DNA of 64,000 bases, from the NCBI RefSeq assembly GCF_902498195.1, contig NZ_CABVIY010000006.1:310001-374000 (forward strand). Reading direction: 5' to 3'. This DNA is from Pseudomonas fluorescens. Its GTDB lineage: Bacteria; Pseudomonadota; Gammaproteobacteria; Pseudomonadales; Pseudomonadaceae. Of this stretch, positions 28,105 to 37,596 are shown in pieces (positions within the stretch are counted from its first letter, which is position 1; each line of letters starts with the position of its first letter). Under the pieces are notes generated by a model. That model was not told where the DNA came from, made no database searches, and saw only the letters and a program-made list of their open reading frames with translations. The position numbers were made by a program, and so were the translations under genes.

Positions 28105-28629
28105 ATGACTTTAATTCTTGGTATCGACCCCGGATCGCGAATCACCGGTTATGGCGTGGTGCGCGATACCGGTCGTGGCTGCGAGTACGTCGCCTCCGGT
28201 TGTATCCGTACCGGCGGTGGTGAGCTGCATGAGCGCTTGCAGATTGTCTATCGCGGCGTACGGGAAATCATCCAGACCTACGGGCCGGTGACGATGGGCA
28301 TCGAAAAAGTGTTCATGGCCCGTAACGCCGATTCCGCCCTGAAACTGGGGCAGGCCCGAGGGGCTGCCATCGTGGCGGGTGCGGAAGAAAACCTGGAAAT
28401 TGCCGAGTACACCGCAACGCAGGTCAAGCAAGCGGTCGTGGGCACCGGTGCGGCCAATAAGGAGCAGGTGCAAATGATGGTCATGCACATGCTGAAGCTG
28501 ACCAGCAAGCCGCAAATCGATGCCTCGGACGCCCTGGCCATTGCCATTTGCCACGCCCATACCCGTTCCAGCCTGCTGCCCCATGGGCTGGGAGCGGCAC
28601 GCAGTCGTGGCGGGCGCTTGCGTCTCTGA
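28105..28629 (+). CDS. ruvC: Holliday-junction endonuclease RuvC
   Basis: Resolves Holliday junctions as a dimer. It is 174 aa. Catalytic acidic residues are in LGIDPGSR, in the GIEKVF strand and in DASDALAIAICHAH. It starts the ruvCAB operon with the usual order. Confidence 0.97.
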   Translation: MTLILGIDPGSRITGYGVVRDTGRGCEYVASGCIRTGGGELHERLQIVYRGVREIIQTYGPVTMGIEKVFMARNADSALKLGQARGAAIVAGAEENLEIAEYTATQVKQAVVGTGAANKEQVQMMVMHMLKLTSKPQIDASDALAIAICHAHTRSSLLPHGLGAARSRGGRLRL

Positions 28630-28743
28630 TAGCATCAACAGGCATTTTTATGGAGTGAGGAGGGAGCGCCTGGGTTGTCGGTGCCCTTTCCTCATTCCGT
28701 CAGTCGCTGGCTCATAGCTGGCCAACGCTCAAGGATCTGTAAC

Positions 28744-29352
28744 GTGATTGGACGCTTGCGCGGCACACTGGCTGAGAAACAGCCACCGCACCTGATTCTG
28801 GATGTAAACGGTCTGGGCTATGAGCTGGAAGTGCCCATGACCACGCTTTATCGCTTGCCGTCGGTCGGTGAACCGCTGACGCTGCACACCCATTTGGTCG
28901 TACGCGAGGACGCGCAGTTACTCTATGGGTTCGTCGGCAAGCGGGAGCGAGACTTTTTTCGCGAATTGATCCGTCTCAATGGTGTGGGGCCGAAATTGGC
29001 CCTGGCGTTGATGTCGAGCCTGGAAGTTGACGAACTGGTGCGTTGCGTACAATCCCAGGACACCTCGGCGCTGACCAAGGTGCCGGGCGTTGGCAAGAAA
29101 ACCGCCGAGCGCCTGTTGGTAGAACTCAAGGACCGCTTCAAAGCCTGGGAAACCGTGCCGGCCATGTTCGCCCTGGTGCCAAACCAGCCGGACGGTCCGG
29201 CGCCGGTCAATACCGCCGAAAATGACGCGGTCAGCGCGCTGATTTCCCTGGGCTACAAGCCGCAGGAAGCCAGCAAGGCGATTTCCGCGATCAAGGAGAA
29301 AGGCTTGAGCAGTGAAGACATGATTCGTCGTGCCCTTAAGGGAATGATCTAA
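28744..29352 (+). CDS. ruvA: Holliday-junction DNA-binding protein RuvA
   Basis: A 202-aa tetramer subunit: OB-fold VIGRLRGTLAEKQ, two helix-hairpin-helix motifs (LNGVGPKLALALM and KVPGVGKKTAERLL), and the RuvB-contacting domain III at the C-terminus. The GTG at 28744 is chosen because AAGGA is 9 nt upstream; an earlier in-frame start has no ribosome site. It ends directly at the ruvB start. Confidence 0.97.
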   Translation: MIGRLRGTLAEKQPPHLILDVNGLGYELEVPMTTLYRLPSVGEPLTLHTHLVVREDAQLLYGFVGKRERDFFRELIRLNGVGPKLALALMSSLEVDELVRCVQSQDTSALTKVPGVGKKTAERLLVELKDRFKAWETVPAMFALVPNQPDGPAPVNTAENDAVSALISLGYKPQEASKAISAIKEKGLSSEDMIRRALKGMI

Positions 29353-30414
29353 GTGATTGAAGCTGATCGTCTGATCGCCGCCACGGGTGCTCCCCGTGAC
29401 CGCGAGGAAGTCCAGGACCGCGCGATTCGTCCTGTCAGCCTGGCCGAGTACATTGGCCAGCCGACCGTTCGCGAGCAAATGGAATTGTTCATCCAGGCCG
29501 CCCGGGGGCGCAACGAGTCCCTGGATCACACGTTGATTTTCGGTCCTCCGGGGCTGGGTAAAACCACCCTGGCCAACATCATCGCCCAGGAAATGGGTGT
29601 CTCGATCAAGAGCACGTCGGGGCCGGTCCTCGAGCGTCCAGGCGATCTGGCAGCATTGCTGACCAATCTTGAACCCCATGACGTGCTGTTTATCGATGAG
29701 ATCCATCGCCTGTCGCCGATTGTCGAAGAAGTGCTGTACCCGGCCATGGAAGACTTTCAGCTCGATATCATGATCGGCGAAGGCCCGGCCGCGCGCTCGA
29801 TCAAGCTCGATCTGCCGCCGTTCACCCTGGTGGGTGCGACGACGCGGGCGGGGATGCTGACCAACCCGCTGCGCGACCGCTTCGGGATCGTCCAGCGCCT
29901 GGAGTTCTACAGCACCGCCGATCTGTCGACGATTGTCAGTCGTTCGGCCGGCATCCTGGGCTTGCCCCTGGATCCTGAGGGCGCCTTCGAAATCGCCCGG
30001 CGTGCCCGCGGCACCCCGCGAATCGCCAATCGCCTGCTGCGTCGGGTGCGGGACTTCGCTGAAGTTCGCGCCAAGGGCCATATCACCAAGCCGATTGCCG
30101 ATCTGGCCTTGAACCTGCTGGATGTCGATGAGCGTGGTTTCGATCACCAGGACCGGCGTCTGTTATTGACCATGATCGAGAAGTTCGATGGTGGGCCGGT
30201 GGGCGTGGACAGTCTCGCCGCCGCCATCAGTGAAGAGCGCCACACGATTGAAGATGTGCTGGAGCCCTATCTGATCCAGCAGGGCTACATCATGCGCACC
30301 CCGCGTGGCCGGGTTGTGACGCGGCATGCCTACCTGCACTTCGGCTTAAACATTCCGTCACGATTGGGCGAGATGCCCGTGGTAGACGAATTCCTCGACG
30401 CCGTGGACGATTAA
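29353..30414 (+). CDS. ruvB: Holliday-junction helicase motor RuvB
   Basis: AAA+ ring motor that drives branch migration with RuvA. It is 353 aa. The Walker A is GPPGLGKTTLA, Walker B LFIDEIHRL, sensor 1 GATTRAGMLTNPLRDRF, with the winged helix at the C-terminus (PRGRVVTRHAYLHFG). The GTG start follows the ruvA stop with no gap. Confidence 0.98.
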   Translation: MIEADRLIAATGAPRDREEVQDRAIRPVSLAEYIGQPTVREQMELFIQAARGRNESLDHTLIFGPPGLGKTTLANIIAQEMGVSIKSTSGPVLERPGDLAALLTNLEPHDVLFIDEIHRLSPIVEEVLYPAMEDFQLDIMIGEGPAARSIKLDLPPFTLVGATTRAGMLTNPLRDRFGIVQRLEFYSTADLSTIVSRSAGILGLPLDPEGAFEIARRARGTPRIANRLLRRVRDFAEVRAKGHITKPIADLALNLLDVDERGFDHQDRRLLLTMIEKFDGGPVGVDSLAAAISEERHTIEDVLEPYLIQQGYIMRTPRGRVVTRHAYLHFGLNIPSRLGEMPVVDEFLDAVDD

Positions 30415-30541
30415 TTAACTTTTGCGCGCTGATTTTTCGGGCATTGTGCTGTCCTAGGACCGTACTTTCGCGAGAAAGCCGCAGAACATTGAAAAACAGT
30501 TGCCTGGCTGGATTGGCAACCCGAGGAGTAAGCACTAGAGT

Positions 30542-31009
30542 ATGCGCGCGCAAAACGGGCTTGAGCCTTTCGCACATCGTTGTCGCGTTTATTACGAGGA
30601 CACCGATGCGGGCGGCATCGTGTATTACGTTAATTACCTCAAGTTTATGGAACGGGCTCGAACCGAGCGGCTACGAGAGCTGGGCTTTGCCCAATCGCAG
30701 CTGGCAGGGGAGGACCTGTTGTTCGTCGTGCATTCCAGCGAAGCGCGCTATCACGCGCCGGCGCGACTGGATGACGAGCTGCTGGTAAGCGCTGAAGTAA
30801 TTGAATTGAACCGTGTCAGCCTGCGCTTCAAACAGCAAGTCAGGCGAGCTACGGATAATGCGCTGCTCTGCGAGGGGCAGTTTCTGGTGGCCTGTGTGCG
30901 CACCAACAGTTTGAAACCCCGGGCCATTCCCGAAGCTCTACGAGCGGCCTTTGCCGACGTGAGCGGCGCGGGTACACACTCAAAGCAGGAGATAAAGCGT
31001 GGAAGCTAA
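30542..31009 (+). CDS. ybgC: Tol-Pal-associated acyl-CoA thioesterase YbgC
   Basis: A 155-aa hot-dog thioesterase. The active site is YYEDTDAGGIVYYVNYLKFM with the catalytic Asp. It is first in the Tol-Pal operon and overlaps tolQ by 11 bp. In E. coli it acts on acyl-CoA or acyl carrier protein linked to phospholipid synthesis. Confidence 0.95.
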   Translation: MRAQNGLEPFAHRCRVYYEDTDAGGIVYYVNYLKFMERARTERLRELGFAQSQLAGEDLLFVVHSSEARYHAPARLDDELLVSAEVIELNRVSLRFKQQVRRATDNALLCEGQFLVACVRTNSLKPRAIPEALRAAFADVSGAGTHSKQEIKRGS

Positions 31010-31694
31010 CGTCGTCGACCATTCCTCCATGTGGAGCCTGGTCAGCAATGCCAGTATCGTGGTGCAACTGGTAATGCTGACCCTGGTAGCCGCATCGGTG
31101 ACCTCATGGATCATGATCTTTCAGCGCAGTAACCTGCTGCGCGCCGGTCGACGCGCCCTTGAGAGCTTCGAGGAGCGCTTCTGGTCGGGCATCGACCTGT
31201 CCAAACTCTACCGTCAGGCGGGTAGCAACCCGGATCCGGATTCGGGTGTCGAGCAGATCTTCCGCGCCGGTTTCAAGGAATTCTCCCGTCTGCGCCAGCA
31301 GCCAGGCGTCGACCCGGAAGCGGTCATGGAAGGCGTGGCCCGTGCCATGCGCGTTGCCATTTCCCGTGAAGAAGAAAAGCTTGAGCAGAGCTTGCCGTTC
31401 CTGGCCACCGTCGGTTCGGTCAGCCCGTACATCGGTCTGTTCGGTACCGTCTGGGGCATCATGAACTCCTTCCGTGGCCTGGCCACCGCCCAGCAAGCGA
31501 CCCTGGCCACCGTGGCCCCGGGTATCGCCGAAGCCCTGATCGCCACCGCGATCGGCCTGTTCGCCGCCATCCCGGCCGTTATCGCCTACAACCGTTTCGC
31601 CGCTCGCAGCGAAACCCTGCTGGGCCGTTACTACACCTTCGCCGATGAATTCCAGGCGATCCTGCACCGCAAAGTGCACACCAGCGAAGAATAA
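30999..31694 (+). CDS. tolQ: Tol-Pal protein TolQ
   Basis: A 231-aa inner-membrane subunit of the proton-driven Tol motor (MotA/ExbB family). TM1 is near residue 20, and TM2-TM3 are in the LPFLATVGSVSPYIGLFGTVW and GIAEALIATAIGLFAAIPAV stretches. It starts with GTG and GGAG is 9 nt upstream. Confidence 0.96.
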   Translation: MEANVVDHSSMWSLVSNASIVVQLVMLTLVAASVTSWIMIFQRSNLLRAGRRALESFEERFWSGIDLSKLYRQAGSNPDPDSGVEQIFRAGFKEFSRLRQQPGVDPEAVMEGVARAMRVAISREEEKLEQSLPFLATVGSVSPYIGLFGTVWGIMNSFRGLATAQQATLATVAPGIAEALIATAIGLFAAIPAVIAYNRFAARSETLLGRYYTFADEFQAILHRKVHTSEE

Positions 31695-31708
31695 GCAGGT
31701 AATTTCCA

Positions 31709-32170
31709 ATGGCTTTAATCGCTCGAGCTCGCAAGAAGCGCAAGCCGGTTGCCGAGATGAACGTGGTGCCTTACATCGACGTGATGCTGGTACTGCTGGT
31801 CATCTTCATGGTGACCGCGCCGATGCTCAATCAGGGCGTGAAAGTTGATCTGCCCAAGGTTTCCAGCGAAGCCTTGCCGCAGGACAACAACACTCAGGTC
31901 CTGACCATTTCGATCAAGTCTGACAAGACCTATTACTGGAACCTTGGCAGCGAAGTCGACACCGAAAAGCAACAGGATCGCGCCATGACCCTGCCGCAGA
32001 TGACTGACGCGGTGACCAAGATCATTCGCGTCGGCAACGAAAGCGGCAAGCGTACCCAAGTGTTTATCCGCGGCGACAAGAGCGTCGATTATGGTTCCGT
32101 GATGGGTGCCATGGGTGGGTTGCAGAAAGCCGGGGTCGGTAATGTTGGCTTGATTACCGAGGCGCCCTGA
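31709..32170 (+). CDS. tolR: Tol-Pal protein TolR
   Basis: A 153-aa ExbD-like protein with one TM. MNVVPYIDVMLVLLVIFMVT carries the essential TM Asp that carries protons with TolQ, and the periplasmic domain forms the rest. Its stop overlaps the tolA start (TGATG). Confidence 0.96.
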   Translation: MALIARARKKRKPVAEMNVVPYIDVMLVLLVIFMVTAPMLNQGVKVDLPKVSSEALPQDNNTQVLTISIKSDKTYYWNLGSEVDTEKQQDRAMTLPQMTDAVTKIIRVGNESGKRTQVFIRGDKSVDYGSVMGAMGGLQKAGVGNVGLITEAP

Positions 32171-33249
32171 TGCAGCAACAGCGAGAGCCGTCCGCCTCGG
32201 AAAGCTACTTCTGGCCTAGTGTCTGGGCGATTGGCTTGCACGTGCTGGTGTTCGGCATGCTGTTTGTCAGTTTTGCCTTCACTCCGGAGCTGCCGCCGGC
32301 CAAACCTATTGTCCAGGCAACCCTGTACCAGCTGAAATCGAAAAGTCAGGCGACCACCCAGACCAATCAGAAGATTGCGGGTGAGGCGAAGAAATCTGCC
32401 GCGCGCCAGACCGAAGTCGAACAGATGGAGCAGAAGAAGATCGAGCAGGAAGCGATCAAGGCTGCGGAACAAAAGAAGGAAGATGCGGCTCAAAAGGCCG
32501 AAGAATCCAAGAAGGCTGACGAGACCAAGAAAGCGGAAGAGGCGAAAAAGGCTGATGAAGCCAAGAAAGCCGATGATGCGAAGAAGGCCGCCGAAGCCAA
32601 AAAGGTCGAAGAGAAACAATTGGCTGATATAGCCAAGAAGAAAGCGGAAGAAGAAGCCAAGAAGGCTGCTGAAGAAGAGGCCAAGAAAGCGGCCGCTGAA
32701 GAAGCGAAGAAAAAGATCGTCGAAGACGCGAAGAAGAAAGCCGCGGAAGACGCCAAGAAGAAATCTGAAGCTGAAGAGGCGAAGAAGAAAGTCGCCGAAG
32801 ATGCGAAGAAGAAAGCTGCTGCCGATGCTGCGAAGAAGAAATCGCAGGAAGCGGCACGTAAATCCGCCGAAGACAAGAAGGCTCAGGCCCTCGCGGATTT
32901 GCTTTCCGATACGCCGCAGCGTCAGCAGGCCTTGGCGGATGAGCAGGGGGACGAAGTCGCCGGCAGTTTCGACGACCTGATTCGAGCGCGTGCAGCGGAA
33001 GGCTGGGCTCGTCCACCTTCGGCCCGCAAAGGCATGACGGTCGTGTTGCAAATCGGCATGTTGCCGGACGGTACGGTGACTTCGGTCAGCGTGGCCAAGT
33101 CCAGCGGTGACGGTCCGTTTGACGCTTCGGCTGTAGCGGCAGTGAAGAATATTGGACGTTTGACAGAAATGCAGGGAATGAAGCCGAGCGATTTCGCTCC
33201 GTATCGTTCATTCAAGATGACATTCACACCTGAGGATCTAGCCTTGTGA
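32170..33249 (+). CDS. tolA: Tol-Pal protein TolA
   Basis: A 359-aa bridge from inner membrane to outer membrane. There is one TM at residues 14-37. Then comes a long Lys/Ala/Glu-rich helical domain (about residues 55-245) with many near-repeats of EEAKKKA-type units. The C-terminal globular domain (about residues 255-359) includes GMTVVLQIGMLPDGTVTSV, which contacts Pal and TolB. The repeats are GC-poorer and A-rich by codon choice of Lys, which is normal for TolA. Confidence 0.95.
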   Translation: MQQQREPSASESYFWPSVWAIGLHVLVFGMLFVSFAFTPELPPAKPIVQATLYQLKSKSQATTQTNQKIAGEAKKSAARQTEVEQMEQKKIEQEAIKAAEQKKEDAAQKAEESKKADETKKAEEAKKADEAKKADDAKKAAEAKKVEEKQLADIAKKKAEEEAKKAAEEEAKKAAAEEAKKKIVEDAKKKAAEDAKKKSEAEEAKKKVAEDAKKKAAADAAKKKSQEAARKSAEDKKAQALADLLSDTPQRQQALADEQGDEVAGSFDDLIRARAAEGWARPPSARKGMTVVLQIGMLPDGTVTSVSVAKSSGDGPFDASAVAAVKNIGRLTEMQGMKPSDFAPYRSFKMTFTPEDLAL

Positions 33250-34547
33250 GAAACCTTCTTCGAGGAATGCTGATCGTGATCTGCTGCATGGCAGGGATCG
33301 CGATGGCAGATGAGAAAAACATTCTGGTTACCAGCGGCAGCGATCGGGCTACCCCGATCGCCGTCGTGCCGTTCGGCTTCCAGGGCGGCAGCGTGCTGCC
33401 GGACGACATGGCTGAAATCATCGGTAATGACCTGCGCAACTCGGGTTACTACTCGCCGATTCCAAAGCAGAACATGATCAGCCAGCCAAGCCAGGCCAGC
33501 GAAATCATCTTCCGTGACTTCAAGGCGCTGGGCGCCCAGTACGTCATGGTTGGCAGCATTGTTCCGGCGGGCGGTCGCCTGCAGGTTCAATACGCACTGT
33601 TCAACGTCGCCACCGAGCAGCAAGTGCTGACTGGCAGCGTGTCGGGCGGCGTCGATCAACTGCGTGACATGTCGCACTACATCGCCGACCAGTCGTTCGA
33701 AAAACTCACCGGTATCAAGGGTGCGTTCTCGACTCGCCTGCTGTACGTGACGGCCGAGCGTTTCTCCGAGAAGAACACGCGCTACACGCTGCAACGTTCG
33801 GACTATGACGGCGCCCGCGCCGTGACACTGCTGCAATCGCGCGAGCCGATCCTCTCGCCGCGTTTCGCACCGGATGGCAAGCGCATCGCCTACGTCTCGT
33901 TCGAGCAGAAGCGCCCACGCATTTTCATGCAGAACATCGACACCGGTCGCCGTGAGCAGATCACCAACTTCGAAGGCCTGAACGGTGCACCCGCCTGGTC
34001 GCCGGATGGCAATCGCCTGGCGTTCGTGCTGTCGAAAGACGGCAACCCGGACATCTATGTCATGAACCTGGGTTCGCGTCAGATCACCCGCGTTACCAAC
34101 GGCCCCGGCATCAACACCGAACCGTTCTGGGGCAAGGATGGCTCGACCATCTACTTCACTTCCGACCGTGGCGGCAAACCGCAGATCTATAAAACCAGCG
34201 TGGGCGGCGGCGGTGCGGAGCGTGTGACCTTCGTCGGTAACTACAACGCCAACCCTAAACTGTCGGCGGACGAAAAGACCCTGGTAATGATTCACCGCCA
34301 GGACGGCTTCACCAATTTCAAAGTAGCGGCTCAGGATTTGCAGCGCGGTAGTGTAAAAATCCTCACTGATAGCACTCTGGACGAGTCGCCTACTGTTGCG
34401 CCCAACGGCACCATGGTAATCTACGCCACCCGCCAGCAGGGCCGGGGAGTCTTGATGCTCGTGTCCATCAATGGACGCGTAAGGCTCCCGCTTCCTACCG
34501 CACAAGGCGAAGTCAGAGAACCTTCCTGGTCCCCTTACCTGAACTGA
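33246..34547 (+). CDS. tolB: Tol-Pal translocation protein TolB
   Basis: A periplasmic protein of about 433 aa. The signal peptide MRNLLRGMLIVICCMAGIAMA is followed by DEKNI. An alpha/beta N-terminal domain leads to a six-blade beta propeller (WSPDGNRLAFVLSKDGNPDI and related repeats). The GTG at 33246 overlaps the tolA stop. An ATG at 33267 is possible. It binds Pal and TolA. Confidence 0.96.
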   Translation: MRNLLRGMLIVICCMAGIAMADEKNILVTSGSDRATPIAVVPFGFQGGSVLPDDMAEIIGNDLRNSGYYSPIPKQNMISQPSQASEIIFRDFKALGAQYVMVGSIVPAGGRLQVQYALFNVATEQQVLTGSVSGGVDQLRDMSHYIADQSFEKLTGIKGAFSTRLLYVTAERFSEKNTRYTLQRSDYDGARAVTLLQSREPILSPRFAPDGKRIAYVSFEQKRPRIFMQNIDTGRREQITNFEGLNGAPAWSPDGNRLAFVLSKDGNPDIYVMNLGSRQITRVTNGPGINTEPFWGKDGSTIYFTSDRGGKPQIYKTSVGGGGAERVTFVGNYNANPKLSADEKTLVMIHRQDGFTNFKVAAQDLQRGSVKILTDSTLDESPTVAPNGTMVIYATRQQGRGVLMLVSINGRVRLPLPTAQGEVREPSWSPYLN

Positions 34548-34599
34548 CGCGGCGCTATACGTTTTACTTAACACACTGGGGTTCATTAGGAGTTTCACG

Positions 34600-35097
34600 A
34601 TGGAAATGCTGAAGTTTGGTAAATTTGCTGCGCTGGCTCTCGCCATGGCTGTAGCTGTAGGTTGCTCGTCCAAAGGCGGCGACAACGCCGGTGAAGGCGC
34701 GGTAGATCCAAACGCTGGTTACGGCGCAAACACTGGTGCAGTTGACGGCTCCCTGAGCGAAGAAGCTGCTCTGCGCGCAATCACCACTTTCTACTTCGAA
34801 TACGACAGCTCGGACCTGAAGCCAGAAGCCATGCGCTCCCTGGACGTTCACGCCAAAGACCTGAAAGCAAACGGCGCTCGCGTTGTTCTGGAAGGCAACA
34901 CCGACGAACGTGGTACTCGTGAGTACAACATGGCACTGGGCGAGCGTCGTGCGAAAGCCGTTCAACGCTACCTGGTACTGCAAGGTGTTTCCCCAGCTCA
35001 GCTGGAACTGGTTTCCTACGGCGAAGAGCGTCCAGTTGCTACCGGCAACGACGAGCAGTCCTGGGCTCAAAACCGTCGCGTCGAACTGCGTAAGTAA
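34600..35097 (+). CDS. oprL: Peptidoglycan-associated lipoprotein OprL/Pal
   Basis: A 165-aa outer-membrane lipoprotein. The lipobox is VAVG-Cys22, after a signal peptide. The OmpA-like C-terminal domain (about residues 60-165) has the peptidoglycan-binding Asp and Arg in NTDERGTREYNMALGERRA. A good AGGAG lies before the ATG. It locks the outer membrane to the wall. Confidence 0.97.
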   Translation: MEMLKFGKFAALALAMAVAVGCSSKGGDNAGEGAVDPNAGYGANTGAVDGSLSEEAALRAITTFYFEYDSSDLKPEAMRSLDVHAKDLKANGARVVLEGNTDERGTREYNMALGERRAKAVQRYLVLQGVSPAQLELVSYGEERPVATGNDEQSWAQNRRVELRK

Positions 35098-35103
35098 TTC
35101 GTC

Positions 35104-35949
35104 ATGCGAACGTGCCGTCGTGCTGTAACTGTTTTGGCTCTCAGCCTCGCGCCGCTTGCGGCGTGGGCTGCGGTTCCTGTGGTCGAGGACAACTCCGGCT
35201 ATAACAATAGCGGGACTAGTTATCCGCCTGCGGGTTACGGTACGAACGGCGCCTATGCCGGGGGAGGGGTTTCGGCCCCTGTCTCGGCACAGGGCGAGCT
35301 GTTCAACCAACTGCAACAAATGCAGGAGCAGATCGCGCGCCAACAAGGCGTGATCGAAGTTCTGCAAAATGATGTAGCGCGCATGAAGCAGGAAAACCTG
35401 GAGCGATACCAGGATCTTGATCGGCGCATTGGAACCGGCGTTGCTCCAGCCGCGACTCCAGAAAATTCTTCCACCGGTGGTGATTTGAATGCCCCCGGTG
35501 CCGCAGCAGGCGCAGCAGCAGGTGCCGGAGCGGCAGCCGCTCAAGCACCCGTCGCGGGCAGCGAACCGGCTGACCCGGCGAAGGAAAAGCTCTATTACGA
35601 TGCAGCCTTCGACCTGATCAAAGCCAAGGATTTCGACAAGGCCAGCCAGGCGTTTGCCGCATTCCTGCGCAAATACCCGAACAGCCAATACGCGGGCAAT
35701 GCCCAGTACTGGTTGGGCGAAGTGAACCTGGCCAAGGGCGATCTGCAAGGTGCGGGTCAGGCGTTTGCCAAGGTTTCGCAGCTTTATCCGAAGCACGCGA
35801 AAGTGCCGGATTCGCTGTACAAGCTTGCTGATGTAGAGCGCCGTCTCGGTCATACCGATCGAGTCAAAGGCATTTTGCAGCAGGTGGTATCCCAGTATCC
35901 GGGAACTTCCGCCGCTCAGTTGGCCCAGCGCGATCTGCAGAAAATGTAA
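35104..35949 (+). CDS. cpoB: Cell-division coordinator CpoB (YbgF)
   Basis: A 281-aa periplasmic protein. The signal peptide ends at LAAWA. A coiled coil of about residues 55-110 mediates trimerisation, an Ala/Gly-rich linker follows, and three TPR repeats lie at about residues 155-281 (AAFDLIKAKDFDKASQAFAA). It is 6 bp after oprL. In E. coli it couples peptidoglycan synthesis to outer-membrane constriction with TolA. Confidence 0.95.
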   Translation: MRTCRRAVTVLALSLAPLAAWAAVPVVEDNSGYNNSGTSYPPAGYGTNGAYAGGGVSAPVSAQGELFNQLQQMQEQIARQQGVIEVLQNDVARMKQENLERYQDLDRRIGTGVAPAATPENSSTGGDLNAPGAAAGAAAGAGAAAAQAPVAGSEPADPAKEKLYYDAAFDLIKAKDFDKASQAFAAFLRKYPNSQYAGNAQYWLGEVNLAKGDLQGAGQAFAKVSQLYPKHAKVPDSLYKLADVERRLGHTDRVKGILQQVVSQYPGTSAAQLAQRDLQKM

Positions 35950-35973
35950 GCCTGCTTGACCTGTTTCGAAGAA

Positions 35974-35997
35974 ACCCGCGCTTGTCGCGGGTTTTTT
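35974..35997 (+). terminator. Terminator of the tol-pal operon
   Basis: ACCCGCG (35974-35980) / CGCGGGT (35986-35992), followed by TTTTT. Confidence 0.9.
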
Positions 35998-36115
35998 CGT
36001 TAGAATTCACCCCCTTTTTCTGAAACACGCTTTTTGGGGCCTGCGCATTGCCGGGGTCCCTTGAAGTGCCTGACGGAGGCGGACAGCCTGTTTAGCTGTT
36101 ACGCCCGTGGCGACT

Positions 36116-36763
36116 ATGCAAGACACATTGAGAATCACCGAAGTTTTCTACTCGTTGCAGGGTGAAACTCGGACCGCCGGCCTGCCCACTGTATTCGTGC
36201 GCCTGACCGGTTGCCCGTTGCGCTGCCAATACTGCGACAGCGCCTATGCGTTCACTGGCGGGACCATTCGCACGCTCGACGATATCCTTGAACAAGTGGC
36301 CGGGTTCCGTCCTCGTTATGTCTGTGTCACGGGCGGCGAGCCCCTGGCGCAACCCAACGCCATTCCTTTGCTCAAGCAGTTGTGCGATGCCGGCTACGAA
36401 GTGTCACTGGAAACCAGTGGCTCCATCGATATCTCGGCCGTGGACCCTCGGGTCAGTCGCGTCGTCGACCTGAAGACTCCGGGTTCGAAGGAAGCGCATC
36501 GCAACCGTTACGAAAACATTAAGCTGCTCACGCCCAACGATCAGGTGAAGTTTGTTATCTGCTCGCGGGAAGACTATGACTGGTCGGTGTCCAAACTGAT
36601 CCAGTACGGTCTGGACCAGCGTGCCGGTGAAGTCCTGTTTTCGCCAAGCCACCACGACCTCAATGCTCGAGACCTGGCTGACTGGGTGGTGGCGGACAAT
36701 TTGCCAGTGCGCCTGCAATTGCAGTTGCATAAATATCTTTGGAATGACGAGCCGGGGCGCTGA
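36116..36763 (+). CDS. queE: 7-carboxy-7-deazaguanine synthase
   Basis: A radical-SAM enzyme in queuosine and archaeosine biosynthesis (step after QueD). It is 215 aa. The iron-sulfur cluster Cys are Cys33, Cys37 and Cys40 (TGCPLRCQYCDSAY). VTGGEPLAQPN is the SAM-binding stretch. I chose the ATG at 36116 by family similarity; a GTG at 36107 in frame is possible. It is one base before queC. Confidence 0.95.
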   Translation: MQDTLRITEVFYSLQGETRTAGLPTVFVRLTGCPLRCQYCDSAYAFTGGTIRTLDDILEQVAGFRPRYVCVTGGEPLAQPNAIPLLKQLCDAGYEVSLETSGSIDISAVDPRVSRVVDLKTPGSKEAHRNRYENIKLLTPNDQVKFVICSREDYDWSVSKLIQYGLDQRAGEVLFSPSHHDLNARDLADWVVADNLPVRLQLQLHKYLWNDEPGR

Positions 36764-36764
36764 G

Positions 36765-37457
36765 ATGACTGAACAACTGAACACTGCGGAAAAACGTGCG
36801 GTCATCCTGCTGTCCGGTGGCCTGGATTCGGCCACGGTCGTCGCCATGGCGCGTGCCGAAGGTTACAGCTGCTACACCATGAGTTTCGATTACGGTCAGC
36901 GCTCTCACGCTGAACTGTACGCCGCCGAGCGTGTTGCCCGCGACCTGGGTGTGGTCGAGCACAAGGTGATCGGCCTTAACCTGAATGGTATGGGCGGCTC
37001 GGCACTGACTGACAGCAGCATCGATGTACCGGAAACACCGGGTGAGGGTATTCCGGTAACTTACGTCCCGGCACGTAACACGGTGTTCTTGTCCCTGGCG
37101 CTGGGCTGGGCTGAAGTGCTCGGCGCGCGCGACATCTTCATTGGGGTCAACGCAGTGGATTACTCCGGTTATCCCGATTGCCGTCCGGAGTTCATCGAGT
37201 CTTTCGAGCGTATGGCCAATCTGGCGACCAAGGCCGGTGTGGAAGGCAATGGTTTCCGTATCCAGGCGCCGCTGCAAAACCTGAGCAAGGCGCAGATCGT
37301 CCAGGCTGGTGTGAAGCTTGGCGTCGATTACGGTCTGACTGTTTCTTGCTATCAGGCCGACGATAACGGCCGTGCGTGCGGCAAATGCGACAGCTGCCGA
37401 CTGCGTGCTGAAGGCTTCGCGGCGGCCGGAATCAGTGACCCAACGCGTTATTTTTGA
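36765..37457 (+). CDS. queC: 7-cyano-7-deazaguanine synthase
   Basis: Makes preQ0 using ATP and ammonia. It is 230 aa. PP-loop LLSGGLDSATVVAMA and zinc-binding Cys in CGKCDSCRLR near the C-terminus. Start MTEQLNTAEK is one base after the queE stop. It is next to tRNA-Lys, as in P. aeruginosa. Confidence 0.97.
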   Translation: MTEQLNTAEKRAVILLSGGLDSATVVAMARAEGYSCYTMSFDYGQRSHAELYAAERVARDLGVVEHKVIGLNLNGMGGSALTDSSIDVPETPGEGIPVTYVPARNTVFLSLALGWAEVLGARDIFIGVNAVDYSGYPDCRPEFIESFERMANLATKAGVEGNGFRIQAPLQNLSKAQIVQAGVKLGVDYGLTVSCYQADDNGRACGKCDSCRLRAEGFAAAGISDPTRYF

Positions 37458-37475
37458 ATTATTTTAAAATAGGTG

Positions 37476-37503
37476 TTGAATAGTCCTTAAAAATCAGTAT
37501 TAT
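37476..37503 (+). promoter_or_regulatory. Sigma-70 promoter of tRNA-Lys
   Basis: TTGAAT (37476-37481), 16-bp spacer, TATTAT (37498-37503). Transcription would begin near 37510, about 10 nt before the tRNA. The region is AT-rich. Confidence 0.75.
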
Positions 37504-37520
37504 ACGCGCCACCACACAGC

Positions 37521-37596
37521 GGGTCGTTAGCTCAGTTGGTAGAGCAGTTGGCTTTTAACCAATTGGTCGTAGGTTCGAATCCCACACGACCCACCA
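37521..37596 (+). tRNA. tRNA-Lys (UUU)
   Basis: 76 nt with encoded CCA. Acceptor GGGTCGT / ACGACCC with discriminator A, D-loop AGCTCAGTTGGTAGAGC, anticodon loop CTTTTAA with anticodon TTT at 37554-37556, and T-loop GGTTCGAATCC. It is located between queC and nadA. In P. aeruginosa the same gene is an island integration site. Confidence 0.98.

Noticed and set aside
35998..36115. Possible preQ1 riboswitch before queE
   Set aside because: The leader lacks the short conserved preQ1 class I pattern; no pseudoknot pairing visible.
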